Source: Rachicladosporium sp. CCFEE 5018
Taxonomy: Eukaryota; Ascomycota; Dothideomycetes; Cladosporiales; Cladosporiaceae
Reading direction: 5' to 3'
Length of the DNA stretch: 64,000 bases
Assembly (NCBI GenBank): GCA_002077045.2
Contig: KZ111149.1
Coordinates: 1,305,820-1,369,819 of the forward strand
Positions 50,401 through 60,258 of this stretch are shown here, one piece after another. Below the pieces are notes generated by a model. The model was not told where the DNA came from. It saw nothing but the letters and a program-made list of their open reading frames with translations, and did not search any database. Each line of letters begins with the position of its first letter. Positions within the stretch are counted from its first letter, which is position 1. Both the position numbers and the translations under genes were made by a program.

Positions 50401-52260
50401 AGGAGATGCCCAACTTCTGGCAGAAGAGGTAATCCATCTTTTCATCACCAGAGAAGAGCTCAGCAGCCACCATTAGGTCAGGTCTGACGCACCGAGCGGA
50501 GTCCAGCATGTGCGAGGCAACATGCAGAGGAGTCGAATGGCAGTTATCAATGCGGAAAGCGTGGAAGTGCTTGGCCATCAGCTGGGTGTAGCCGGTCATG
50601 TGCTCCCAGAGGTATGGCGAGTCTTGCGGACCAGAGCCGTAGCGCAGCTTGACGCAGTCACCCCAGACTATCAGCTCACGGCGAAGATACACCTTGGACC
50701 GAGGACCAGCGTTGTCCTTCATCACATCTGCAGCCCACACCCAGCCATTGTTGGCCAATGCAAGAGAGTCTGGGTCGTGCTTCGAGGTGATCGAGTTGAC
50801 TTCCAGGCGGGTGAAGTAGGACTCGATTAGAGGATTCGCGGCCGTGATGTCGCCGATCTGCGGGCCATGGGAGTCAAGGCGCATGTACTTTGTCCGATTG
50901 AAGACCTGATCCATGATAGCAGCCACGTCGGCATCATACTCGCGGTACCACTCGAGATTGACTTCATTGAGGAAACGTGCCATCGCGCCATGAGCTGCGC
51001 GCTCGTCCGCTGCATTGCTCTGCTTCGCGTGAGCTGGTCCGAACAGCTTCTGGAGGAGAGCAGCTGCGCGTTGTGGATTGACTCGTCGCCTGAAACGCTC
51101 TCCCATCCGATCAGTGCCATGAAAACCGTGTGCCACAAGCCAGTCAGCCTTCTGCTTGAGGCTCCAGGATGGCACGTCGTCAGCAAGCGAAGCATCGGAA
51201 TCGACGTCTCCGCCCAGCCAGGCGGTCACAGCTTTCTGCGCATCACCCTCAACATCGCAGACATAAAACTCCCAGAGCTTGATTGCACCAATGACATGGA
51301 CTTTCGCCGCGTCCATAATCTTCGTGAGATCACCCTCGCCGTTCAAGTGGGTAGGCAGACCTTTTGATGCAAGCGTCGACGAAAACTTGAGGAATTGAGT
51401 GTCGAGCTCATACGCCGGGCGCAGGTGTGGTGCGGTTTCGATGTTGTAGCCTGACTCCGGATGATACTCGAGCCACTTACTGTTGTTGGCCGTGTGATTC
51501 CAGACCACATCAGTCATGGATAAGAGGCCCATGTCCTGCTCCATGCGGGTAGTGAGATCAGCGATGTCCTTTTCGCCGTTGGGGAAGAAAGCCTTGTCAA
51601 ACGCCAGCTGATCGTAGATGGAGTAAGGCGAGTTGCTGTCACCTCGTATCATAAGCGGGGTGAAGTGCACCATGTTGTAGTTGCGCTCGCTGATGCCGTG
51701 CAAGTGTCGATCCCAGTCGTGTGGGTACTGGCCCATGAATTTCGACAGTATCGAAATGCACGACAATGCGTCCAGCGGCAGGCGAGACTTGCCGACTTGC
51801 AAGTGAGGCTCGACATCGATGAAGAAGGTCTTGGTAGAGGTTGACTGCGGAACCTCGGTCTTGGACACAGTGAACTTCGGAATCGGCGTGTAGGTAGTGT
51901 AGAATTCGAACGCACCAGCCTGGTGAACGGGCACATCGATCTGGATCACATCATTGAAGCTAGCCTTGAGTCTGGGAGAAGTCAGATGGCAGAATCGAGT
52001 CAAGTGGGTGCAACAAGCACTCACTTATGCTCTCGAAACCGACTGCGGACGAATTGCTCGCCCTCGTTCGGTAGATTGTGCCAGAGGCTGCCCTGCCTGC
52101 AGATGGAGCTCGTGCCCTCGATCTCGAAGCGTACGCTGTATGCTGGCTTCGTGGGAGGAGGCAGGTAGCAGTAGGCGGGATCGCCTGCCAGGTCTGGGGA
52201 GCCATCGTCCTTGAGCGGCAGCAAATGGACCGTGTGGTTGTTGATCTGTGAGGGCGCCAT
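47483..52260 (-). CDS. GDB1: Glycogen debranching enzyme
   Basis: Three exons, 52260-52025, 51971-47621 and 47563-47483, 1,555 residues, close to the 1,536 of yeast Gdb1. Intron 1 (53 nt, GTGAGT, ATCTGACTT branch, CCCAG) joins RSRFREHK to LKASFND; intron 2 (57 nt, GTGAGT, CATACTGACG branch, TGCAG) joins GEFCGDS to CPTQAWSAGCIIDLYDD, the conserved end. The N-terminal half is the 4-alpha-glucanotransferase (FRIDNCHSTPLHVA with the nucleophile Asp, VAAELFSGDE, LMDCTHDNETP). The C-terminal half is the amylo-alpha-1,6-glucosidase (CWGRDIMIAMRG, TSRDGAPVEITGLLY, EWLWPTGFFLRA). It clears branch points during cytosolic glycogen breakdown. Confidence 0.97.
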
Positions 52261-52837
52261 GTCTGATAACTTCTCGCTGCTGTACTCTTCTCTTATCCCC
52301 GCGCGGAAGACCAGGAACAGCACTGGGAGCGGCAATTGGTCGCAGGTCGGAGTCTGGCTCCAGTGAGGCCAATGGCTGTGGCGAATGGGTGTCCAAGGAG
52401 GCGAAGTCGGGAGCAGAGGGGCTAAGAGTCGGTCTATGAGATAACGAATGTGTACTGGTGAATACCGGCTAGACTGCTGAGAAAGCAATGCTGGGCGGAG
52501 AGGACTGGGTGTATGTACTTGTGACGGTGGAGGATGGCAATGCCAATATCGAGGATGTTGTCGTAGACCACGCCGCCGTCGCTTCCTTCTCCTTCGCTCA
52601 AGAGCACTGGCAAGAATACACAAGAATCAGTCTCCTCCACGCGACAAGCAGGTACAATCAGGTACAACGCGCAGTAGCGTGCCCTCTTCCGCCCTCCACA
52701 ACACTTTTTGGTGGGACGCCGCGGATCTCTCCACGTTTCTGACAGGGATCATTGAGCCGCATATTGCGTCATGTTGATCTCGAGAAAACTGTGAAGCTTG
52801 CAAATGCCGTTGGAGCTCACACGGTAGGTACCCAGCA
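52261..52837. promoter_or_regulatory. Divergent promoter region of the debranching enzyme and TRM61 genes
   Basis: 577 bp between two start codons facing away from each other. No specific element identified. Confidence 0.4.
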
Positions 52838-54277
52838 ATGCCTTCACCTTTCTTTCACACTCCGGCTGTTGCCGAGGCAGACTCACTTGCAGTGCTGCAT
52901 CTGCGCCGCGAGAACCTGGTACCCATCACTTTACGCGCCACAGCCAATGATGGCTACGCTGAAGGCGCTGTGACGAACACCCGCTTTGGGTCATTCCCGC
53001 ATACCACTCTCATCGGGTCACAATGGGGTAGTCAAGTTCGCGCAAGTAAGGTGGACACGGGAACTAGAGGGCGGAAGTTGAAGGAGGCGAAGCTTGAGGC
53101 CGCGGCGAAGGCGGAAGGCAGCGCACCGCCTAGTGAGAACGCATCGAATGGTGGAGAAGATGCTGCAACAAGGAAGCGGAAGTCGGAGAGTGGTCATGAC
53201 GGTGGACCGCTGTTACCGACGAAGAAGGTGAAGCAGATTGTGAACCACGCCACAGCAGAGCCCAAGGCAGCAGTGGAGGCGGGCTCAGGCTTCGCGCATC
53301 TCGTCCAGCCGACGCCAGAGTCGTGGACATCATCGCTCGACCACCGCACGCAGGTAGTGTACACGCCAGACTATTCGTACGTGCTTCAACGATTGCGCGC
53401 CAAACCTGGCGACACCATCATCGAGGCGGGTGCGGGCAGCGGGAGCTTTACACACGCAGCAGCTCGCGCGGTCTTCAATGGCTACCCACCAGACGCGCAA
53501 GTTGCAGGAGGGAAGTATGGACGGGTGTGTAGCTTCGAGTACCATGCGCCTCGAGTGGAAACGCTCAAGCAAGAGATCACCGATCACGGCCTGGACGGCG
53601 TTGTCACCCTCACCCACCGCGACGTGTACGACCAAGGCTTCCTCCTCGCCGACGACTCCTCTCCCCGCGCCTCCGCCATCTTTCTCGACCTGCCAGCGCC
53701 TTGGAAAGCGCTCGAGCACATCACACGCGAATCACCCACCACTCCTCTCAGCCCCGATACCGTAGCACACATCTGTACCTTCTCCCCTTGCATCGAGCAA
53801 GTCCAAGCCACAATGGCCGCAATGCGAAAAGCAGGATGGATTGAGATACAGATGGTAGAAGTGATGAACAAGCGCATCGATGTGCGGCGGGAAAGAGTCG
53901 GGCTGAAAGAGGAGGGTTTGCGAGGAGTGAACGCGAACCCGGCGACAGTGGAGGAGTCCATTGGCCGTCTGCGCGAGATCGAGGCGAAGCTCAACGAGTT
54001 CCACGCGAAGAAGGCTCCTGCCAAGGTGGGCGACACGAATGGGCACGGAGCAGGCGATGCAGCCAAGAAGACGCTATCGAAAGCTGAGCGATTGCTGCAG
54101 ATCAAACAGGAGGTTGACGGACGGAAATTGTACAAGGAGGGCAATCTGGCGCACCGCACGGAGTCCGAGGTGAAGACCCACACGTCGTATCTCGTCTTTG
54201 CCATTCTGCCGATGCAATGGGATGAGAAGGATGAGCTAGCATTACTCGCAGAAGTTGCTTCTGTAAGCGATAAATGA
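52838..54277 (+). CDS. TRM61: tRNA (adenine-58-N1)-methyltransferase catalytic subunit Trm61
   Basis: Single exon, 479 residues. The N-terminal beta domain holds LHLRRENLVPITL and NTRFGSFPHTTLIG, followed by a low-complexity insert at about residues 72-148 that includes KKVKQ. The catalytic domain has GFAHLVQPTPESWTSSLDHR, TQVVYTPDYSYVLQRL and the SAM-binding loop IIEAGAGSGSFTHAAAR (about 194-210), then DVYDQGF and FLDLPAPWKALEH with the catalytic-site Asp. These are diagnostic of Trm61/Gcd14, which with Trm6 forms the nuclear enzyme that makes m1A58 in tRNAs, including initiator tRNA-Met. It converges with the acetyltransferase gene, 134 bp away. Confidence 0.95.
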   Translation: MPSPFFHTPAVAEADSLAVLHLRRENLVPITLRATANDGYAEGAVTNTRFGSFPHTTLIGSQWGSQVRASKVDTGTRGRKLKEAKLEAAAKAEGSAPPSENASNGGEDAATRKRKSESGHDGGPLLPTKKVKQIVNHATAEPKAAVEAGSGFAHLVQPTPESWTSSLDHRTQVVYTPDYSYVLQRLRAKPGDTIIEAGAGSGSFTHAAARAVFNGYPPDAQVAGGKYGRVCSFEYHAPRVETLKQEITDHGLDGVVTLTHRDVYDQGFLLADDSSPRASAIFLDLPAPWKALEHITRESPTTPLSPDTVAHICTFSPCIEQVQATMAAMRKAGWIEIQMVEVMNKRIDVRRERVGLKEEGLRGVNANPATVEESIGRLREIEAKLNEFHAKKAPAKVGDTNGHGAGDAAKKTLSKAERLLQIKQEVDGRKLYKEGNLAHRTESEVKTHTSYLVFAILPMQWDEKDELALLAEVASVSDK

Positions 54278-54411
54278 ACTGTACAGCGTTGCGGATGCGA
54301 GGCGGTCTCCAAATATGTACAAGCCGTGCTCAAATGAATTGATCTGCGTTTGAGTACGGTCCTGGTCCATGCACCACTTCCCAGACTTTACCTCACACAT
54401 GATTAGACAGA

Positions 54412-55080
54412 TCACTTTATGCCTTTCGCTGGCCGCAACATCAAACGGTGCGGCAGAGCCTTCTTCATTCCCCATGCCTGTTCATCAAAGTCCAGCCATC
54501 CCACACCCTGCCACCCAAATCTCTCGTACAACGGCGTGCCCTTCGGGCTGCCCTCGAGCCACGCAGGTAGTCCTAAACGATCCACAGTCTCCAGGCCGTG
54601 TTTCAGCTGCATCGCACCGATGCCTCTGCGGTGGTGATCCGGGTGCGTAGTTAGTATATTGAGCAGAGCAAACGGGTCCCCTTTCATGTGCGTGCGTCTC
54701 GCCTTGAGGATGGAACCGAAGAACGCCTCCATGCACTTCGTATCAGCACCGGATGCCGGCTCGTGGTCCATCGCCTCTTTGGCCTCCGCATCAAGCTCCT
54801 CTTCCGTTCGTGGCTTCTCGTAGATCCGCCAAAGAGCCGTGCCTACGATCTGTTGGAACTCATCGTTCGGTAGCGAGGTGTCGATCACTTTCGTGAATAG
54901 AGTGGATTCCTTGTGTCTATGAAACGATTCGGTGTTCTCCTTGATGGAGTGGTCCAAATCTGCTGCTGTGACACCGTGGGGGTACAGGATTTGCATCAAG
55001 TCTGGTCCGAAGGCGGCGAAGTTTATGCGCGTGGCAGCGGGGATGTCGGATTCGCGCATGGGATGGAGTTCGAGCGGCAT
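54412..55080 (-). CDS. GNAT-family N-acetyltransferase
   Basis: Single exon, 222 residues from the ATG at 55080 (MPLELHPMRESDIPAATRIN). The GNAT fold is indicated by the N-terminal beta1-alpha1 pattern, the acetyl-CoA binding motif A at about residues 140-155 (LTTHPDHHRRGIGAMQLKHG, with the R-x-x-G-x-G/A core RRGIGA) and motif B ending in PLYERFGWQ. Small fungal GNATs of this kind acetylate amines, amino acids or xenobiotics; the substrate is unknown. The 55-residue acidic insert between the first strands and motif A (EELDAEAKEAMDHEPASG) is common in Ascomycete members. Confidence 0.88.
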   Translation of the reverse strand: MPLELHPMRESDIPAATRINFAAFGPDLMQILYPHGVTAADLDHSIKENTESFHRHKESTLFTKVIDTSLPNDEFQQIVGTALWRIYEKPRTEEELDAEAKEAMDHEPASGADTKCMEAFFGSILKARRTHMKGDPFALLNILTTHPDHHRRGIGAMQLKHGLETVDRLGLPAWLEGSPKGTPLYERFGWQGVGWLDFDEQAWGMKKALPHRLMLRPAKGIK

Positions 55081-55566
55081 GATGGGCGATCAAGGCAACT
55101 TGGCAAGGAGTCTGAAATGTTGATTTCACGATGAAACGATTTTGACCAAGACTGGTATTGCCTGTGTAGTCACATTGGGCCTGTCAAGCATCCGAAACTT
55201 ATGGTTTCATGGCCTCTCCGTCCTTCCTGTTCAAGATGGCGTCAGATCTCAAAGTTCGGCACTTCTGTCGAGCGCCCCGAATGTGTACCCTCCAACCTCC
55301 CACTTTGTGACCTGTCACCTGTTCAGTCTCTCTCAACATCTCGCTCCTTGCATTCTCAGACCGGCCACTTTGTCATGATGCCTGCTATCAGCAAATGGCG
55401 GCCTTAGTGCCGTGGAAGACGCCGAAATGAATGCACAGGCATGATCTGCAAGCCACGAGTTCAGATGCCGCCGCTGCGCTACAATCGGTATCTTTGACAC
55501 TCGCCCAGATCCTCTACCTGGCACGGCGCACGGTTCGAGACTGGCGGGGACGTCGGGACCGTTCAG
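55081..55566. other. Intergenic, no supported gene
   Basis: About 490 bp upstream of two divergent genes; no signal recognised. Confidence 0.5.
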
Positions 55567-56312
55567 ATGGTGCGAGTCATTGCTGTGAAGGTATGTGATC
55601 ATCGTGCGCACGCTTAAGTCTCTTCGCCGCGTTCATGTTTCTTTCTCCACGACAGTGGCCTGCGAGACCAAGGCGTAGTGCACTTCTGTGTTATGTCGCT
55701 GAGTACTACGAATCACGATGCCGCGACACCGCTGATCTTGTGGCCCGGCACATCCCCGAACTGCAGAAACTCAGGACGATACTGTACGACCCGTGCAGGG
55801 CAGCTTCGGCGAGCCCTCGGCTCTCTTCGGGCATGTGGTTGACGCCTTGGGAATGGCGAACGCTGTGGCCGTGGATAGCCTGGAGTTTCTGGCGATGGAG
55901 AGATACTAAAGTGCCGATCGGAGACCCTCTCGTGCGCCATCTCTCGTTTGGGTGTCCTGTTGCTTTAGCTTCGAAAGCGCGTGAGGATCTCAAGAAAAGG
56001 TTGAAGAAGCTGCAGAAAATCAATGCAACCGAGGCGAGTTGGCTGGAAAGGTACTCTCGCCTGCTTCCCGAAGACAACAATTCGAAGTGCAGCGCCGCAC
56101 TGTACGTGGTCGAGCACTTCAGCTCGGCGTCGCATACCCAGGATACCCTTCTCAAAGTTGAGGTCAGGTTGGCGCATCCGACGAACGATTTCAAGAAATC
56201 TACACGACACACACACAACTGTGGCACGCATATGCTGGACACTCATGTCTGGCAAGAGCCGCTTCCTGCTTTCCTCAACAAGATCTTGAAAGGCGCACCC
56301 AAATGCTCGTGA
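55567..56312 (+). CDS. Hypothetical protein, 5' part of a probable multi-exon gene
   Basis: Exon 1 is 55567-55590 (MVRVIAVK) and a 65-nt intron (GTATGT...ACGACAG, phase 0) leads to exon 2 from 55656 (WPARPRRSALLCYVAEYYES). The coding character is clear: RDTADLVARHIPELQKL, WLTPWEWRTLWPWIAWS, then a Lys-rich helix AREDLKKRLKKLQKI and ASWLERYSRLLPED. The frame stops at 56312, but the next frame is open from 56290 (HPNARDQDWYVLNTEF), only tens of bases away, so I expect an intron near the end; the best fit is 56163-56292 with a weak GTCAGG donor. No family recognised. Alternatively a frameshift separates two formerly joined parts. Confidence 0.5.
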
Positions 56313-57057
56313 TCAGGACTGGTACGTGCTCAACACCGAATTCATGGCTACTGGCAGTCTCACTTTGATCAATCCGTTCGCGCGCATGCAGGGTGTGATC
56401 TCCGCTGACGGAATTGAGTGCTATGCCACGCTTTCAGACGCTGCACGCGGCAAGCTCGCGGACGGCTCCAGCTTGCCTTTCGACATTAGCATACCGTGGA
56501 TGGCTCTCGCGCCGAGGCCGCAGGCGATGAGCGAAGCGACGAACACGCGAGGCTCCGGCATCCTAAAGTTCTTCTCCGCTCTCCAGAAGCCTGTCACCGC
56601 GGCGACTTTACCGCCGGCCGACACCAGTACGGCGATGGTCTCGTACAACTCAGCGCATGTCCCGATTCCAGGCGATCATGATACGGAGCAGGCAATTGGC
56701 ACTGAGTCTTCGCAACCTCAGTCCTGTGTGCTGGACTTGGAAGTCATCTGCCCTTCAAGTCCGCCTAGACCCGCAGAGCCAGCTAGCGCTGCAGAGGGCA
56801 CGACCCGCGAGGGAGATGCAATACCCGCACCGGGAACGAGGCTAACCTCTCCTGTCTCCTGCGGGCCATACGCAACATTTGAGCAGGCTGTTGCGGTTGA
56901 CGATGCACCAGAGAGCACGATCATGGATGGACCAGCATCAGGTCGTGCACGTACGCGCATAACGGCTCACTCGGAAGGGGATAATGTCGATGAGAGTCGT
57001 CTCTTGCCGGGAGCATGGTGGCGGGTGTGGACTCGGAGATGGATGGAATTGGAGTGA
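56293..57057 (+). CDS. Hypothetical Ser/Pro-rich protein, probable middle part of the same gene
   Basis: Open frame continuing from the preceding part; the track of ATGs would allow a separate start at 56344 (MATGSLTLINPFARMQG). The first 75 residues look folded (GIECYATLSDAARGKLADGS, FDISIPWMAL); the rest is Ser/Pro/Ala-rich. It overlaps the next open frame by about 40 bases, which in this organism usually marks a missed intron: GTACGC at 56951 with an acceptor at 56994 or 57054 would join the two in frame. No homologue recognised. Confidence 0.45.
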   Translation, partial: AHPNARDQDWYVLNTEFMATGSLTLINPFARMQGVISADGIECYATLSDAARGKLADGSSLPFDISIPWMALAPRPQAMSEATNTRGSGILKFFSALQKPVTAATLPPADTSTAMVSYNSAHVPIPGDHDTEQAIGTESSQPQSCVLDLEVICPSSPPRPAEPASAAEGTTREGDAIPAPGTRLTSPVSCGPYATFEQAVAVDDAPESTIMDGPASGRARTRITAHSEGDNVDESRLLPGAWWRVWTRRWMELE

Positions 57058-58112
57058 ATAGGCACGCGCCGCCATCATCTCCACGTCTGCCGACAGATTT
57101 TGAGGATACCGCCAGCGCCGAGACACATGTGGACTACGCGCCCTCATCGCATGCATTCAGTGATCACTCCGAGTATGGAGAGTGCTTCACTTCGGACCCA
57201 ATCATGTTACAGCAAACGCTTGACCATCTCGAGCTGTCAACACCTGCGACCTCTCCGGCAACATTCGCTGGAGGTACACTTCGCACAGCGAGCGGACTCG
57301 CTGGACAAGACAGCGCTGGCGAGCTCATTCGATCTGTTCCCGCGGCGCCCAAACCTCAAGTCAGTCTCCACGTCACCACAACGGACAAGTCAGCTGGCCG
57401 CACCGCCGTCTTCCCAGTGAGGACTCTGGACGAGAACACCTCTATCAACAGCACCACCATCGACCGAGTGCACCAGCAGAACGCTTCGCGAGTTGACGAA
57501 GCGTTGCTCACACGCAAAGTTGCGGCAATATCAGAGACCAACAAGACCCCCAGACTCAGGTCAGCTTCTGGTCATTTCTTGTCCGCTCGTTCGGACAAGA
57601 CCACTACCCTGCACATGCAGCTGAGCGTTGTAGACGAGGTGAGTGACTCGCAACCAAGCTCACCTGCTGCCATCAGCTCCCCGACCGTTCGATATCTCGT
57701 AGAAGTCGCCATTCCGTCACAGCAGAGTCCCTCCGTGGCTCCGATGAAAGTCGTCGTAGCGAATGCAGGACAAGATCGAGCGCTGAATTGTGCCAGTCCA
57801 GATGGCATTACGCAGGATGCACGGGCTACGAGACGGTCCGACGTGCTGCCCGTGTCATCACAAACAGTCGGGGACGATCCCACGTCGCCACAAACCGCAC
57901 CAGGTCCGAGGCCGTCCAACGCCACACCGAACCCGCATAAGAAGCCTGCCAGCACCACACCGAGCACGTACAAGAAGTCGTCGAACGCCAGCCAAATGAT
58001 GCAGGCATCGTCGTCCGATGCTCCTCGGAAGCGCAAGCAGCCTCTGGATGCTCTTGACCCGAACTCATTGCCGCCCGTCGGTCGCACACGCAAGACGCCG
58101 CGATGCTTTTGA
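57015..58112 (+). CDS. Hypothetical Ser/Thr/Pro-rich protein, probable 3' part of the same gene
   Basis: Open frame of 365 codons from the ATG at 57015; the frame is open from 56994, so it may be a downstream exon. Low-complexity, rich in Ser, Thr, Ala and Pro, with a basic C-terminus (PRKRKQPLDALDPNSLPP, GRTRKTPRCF) that could be a nuclear localisation signal. No folded domain seen. Read as exons with 55567-57057 it would give a protein of roughly 770 residues, but neither the joins nor the start are proven. Confidence 0.45.
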   Translation: MVAGVDSEMDGIGVNRHAPPSSPRLPTDFEDTASAETHVDYAPSSHAFSDHSEYGECFTSDPIMLQQTLDHLELSTPATSPATFAGGTLRTASGLAGQDSAGELIRSVPAAPKPQVSLHVTTTDKSAGRTAVFPVRTLDENTSINSTTIDRVHQQNASRVDEALLTRKVAAISETNKTPRLRSASGHFLSARSDKTTTLHMQLSVVDEVSDSQPSSPAAISSPTVRYLVEVAIPSQQSPSVAPMKVVVANAGQDRALNCASPDGITQDARATRRSDVLPVSSQTVGDDPTSPQTAPGPRPSNATPNPHKKPASTTPSTYKKSSNASQMMQASSSDAPRKRKQPLDALDPNSLPPVGRTRKTPRCF

Positions 58113-58851
58113 TGATGCTACAGACGTCTGGTCAGTGCGGCGCATCATTCCTCTTCTCTGAGCGGTCGAAACATGTAGAGTGACCATTGCAGCCACCGGA
58201 AGGCATCTGATTCATCAAACGTATCGTCTACGACACAGTCGTAACGGATGCTTTGCAAACATGTCGTTATACATTGCTATTGACCTCATTATCGACGGCA
58301 TCAGCCAACGCCGCAGGCCGGCATTGGATCATCTTGCAGAGCTCTGGGTCTGTCTCTGTGTTAGTCGAGCCAGCATATTGCACACGTAGATTCTAGATGT
58401 TCGTTCCCTACTGTAGCTTGACGTAGCATCTTCGAGCTGGGCTTGCAGACCTCCGCGTGCTGCAGGCCTAGATCTGATTCGCCCATCGTGAACGTTCTCT
58501 GTGCCAATTTACTTGCGGTGGACGACTCGCGCAATCTCTCCCCTTACATGGCTTGGAAGGCTTCCGGGATTGCAAATGCGACACATTATAAAACGCCGAA
58601 ATTGCCTCGAGCCTCCGGCGCACTCCCAAGATGCTGGCGTCGATCACAGCGCTGTCCCGAGATCATGCGGCCAGGGTCGTATTACTATCGCAGGGAGCAG
58701 ATGGGTTCCCGTGCACATGGTTCCGTTCATCATTGTTTTGATGCCAACCTTACATCGAACTGTCGGTCACTGTTTCTCTGCTCGCTCAAGAAGACTCCTA
58801 TACTCATCCTGGCTCACACTTAGACCGCTGTGCTATCACTGGACGGGTACA
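58113..58851. other. Intergenic, no supported gene
   Basis: About 740 bp. The next frame is open back to 58501, but the upstream part has no coding character. Confidence 0.45.
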
Positions 58852-59433
58852 ATGCGCTCCACCGCAACCACACAGTCGAGTCCGAGGGCACGAAAACGCG
58901 CTCGAGGTTCGACTCGAACTCCGGTGGAGGCTGATCTTGCAGTACACCCTATCCCACACATCTACGGCACGTATTCTGATGAGGAACTGGTCTACTACAT
59001 CACTCTTCCAGCCACTGCGCGTAATCTCTGGCGCAATGGAGAAGAACCGTCCTGTCGCTCCCTGGTGAGATACGATGACGACGAGGTTTCCATACAACAT
59101 CGCGAAGCCGGGCTGTCATTCGACGATCGAGCGCAATGCTCCGCAAGTGTCCGGCCTTCGCATAGGCCACGTGCTGAGTCTGCAGCCCTGTCCGCCTTGG
59201 AGACCTCCAAAGGCACCGCGACGCCAGCATCGTCTCGCCATGCTAGGGATTGGTCAGCCGAAAGCATTGCCATTAAGTCAGAGCCAATAGACGATCATGA
59301 TCTCGAAATCGAGGACGACATCTCAACTTCCAGCGATAGCTCCAAGTCCAAGCCCGAAGGTCCAGAGCCAGGCAACCAGACGTCGGAAGACTTTCAAGCT
59401 AGCTCCTCGCCCATGAGAGAGAGGAGCGCTTGA
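58852..59433 (+). CDS. Hypothetical protein with a psi-K-x-E/acidic module (5' part)
   Basis: From the ATG at 58852: 193 residues, starting with a basic stretch (SPRARKRARGSTRTP), then a short ordered-looking block YGTYSDEELVYYITLPATAR and RNLWRNGEEPSC. Near the end, IKSEPIDDHDLEIEDD (59272-59319) has the same layout as the repeated modules in the protein at 7206. A stop at 59431 ends the frame, but another frame is open across the same place from 59403 (AHEREERLRAASKAGMLTIPG) and looks like its continuation. No clear GT donor fits, so either an unusual splice or a frameshift is involved. Confidence 0.45.
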   Translation: MRSTATTQSSPRARKRARGSTRTPVEADLAVHPIPHIYGTYSDEELVYYITLPATARNLWRNGEEPSCRSLVRYDDDEVSIQHREAGLSFDDRAQCSASVRPSHRPRAESAALSALETSKGTATPASSRHARDWSAESIAIKSEPIDDHDLEIEDDISTSSDSSKSKPEGPEPGNQTSEDFQASSSPMRERSA

Positions 59434-59960
59434 GGGCAGCTTCGAAGGCTGGAATGTTGACGATTCCAGGATCGGAAAGACGACTATTGGCCAGAGACTT
59501 GATGAAGCCATTCCTGTCGTTTGGTGTTCGGGACGAGCTATTGGCGATGATCCATGCAGCCTCGCGGGTTGCGAAAACCTCGATGTACGAGGCGTTTATG
59601 GATGAGGATGAGGATGATAGTGAGAGCGGAAGCGAGGATAAGTCTTCGCTGATGAGCACTGATGGGTCATCTTCCACTCATGGGCTGCTGTGGGCTCGAC
59701 TACCACGCATCCGCCACTCCCGCACTCCTCCCCGAATGTCACCTTCCCCCAACATATCGCGTTGCCGACGCGGAAAGCACGGTCATTTCCATGATGCTTG
59801 TGCCGAGGCATCTGTATCTCGTCACCAGGAAGAGAAGCCAACGGTGTGCAGGATGCTTGTGGCGAGAAGAGAAAGCGACAGCGCATCTGAGCCATTATTC
59901 GCAGGAGCAGCGGCGATGCATGAGCTGATGTCGTCGAAAGGATTGCGCTCTTACTGGTGA
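59403..59960 (+). CDS. Hypothetical protein, probable 3' part of the preceding gene
   Basis: Open from 59403 without an early ATG (the first is at 59454, MLTIPGSERRLLARDLMKPF). A helical block (FGVRDELLAMIHAASRVAKT, SMYEAFMDEDEDD) precedes acidic Ser-rich and then basic Ser/Pro-rich sequence, ending MHELMSSKGLRSYW. An AG directly before 59403 could act as an acceptor. Not recognised; taken as an exon because its start lies within the 3' end of the previous frame. Confidence 0.4.
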   Translation, partial: LLAHEREERLRAASKAGMLTIPGSERRLLARDLMKPFLSFGVRDELLAMIHAASRVAKTSMYEAFMDEDEDDSESGSEDKSSLMSTDGSSSTHGLLWARLPRIRHSRTPPRMSPSPNISRCRRGKHGHFHDACAEASVSRHQEEKPTVCRMLVARRESDSASEPLFAGAAAMHELMSSKGLRSYW

Positions 59961-60258
59961 TGTGATGCTGCGCGCTGCTTGCTGCATCTACGACACAAGG
60001 AAGCCAACGAATGAGCGATATGCCGGCCCATGGTGCTACAGGATCGACTGAGGTTCGTCAGCTCACTCAACAGTGTTACAATGGCATCTTTTGAAATGTT
60101 GTGTGTATCTTAGTATTTCAATAAAGCATACCTTACCTTGTGCAGCTCCTGGAATCCAGCCTCTAAGGCCCAGTCGTCACGCTTCACAGCTCCCTCCAGC
60201 CTCAATCTTCCATTGCACCACTCCCACGACCCAAAAGACTCGTCATCAAGCATCGCAC

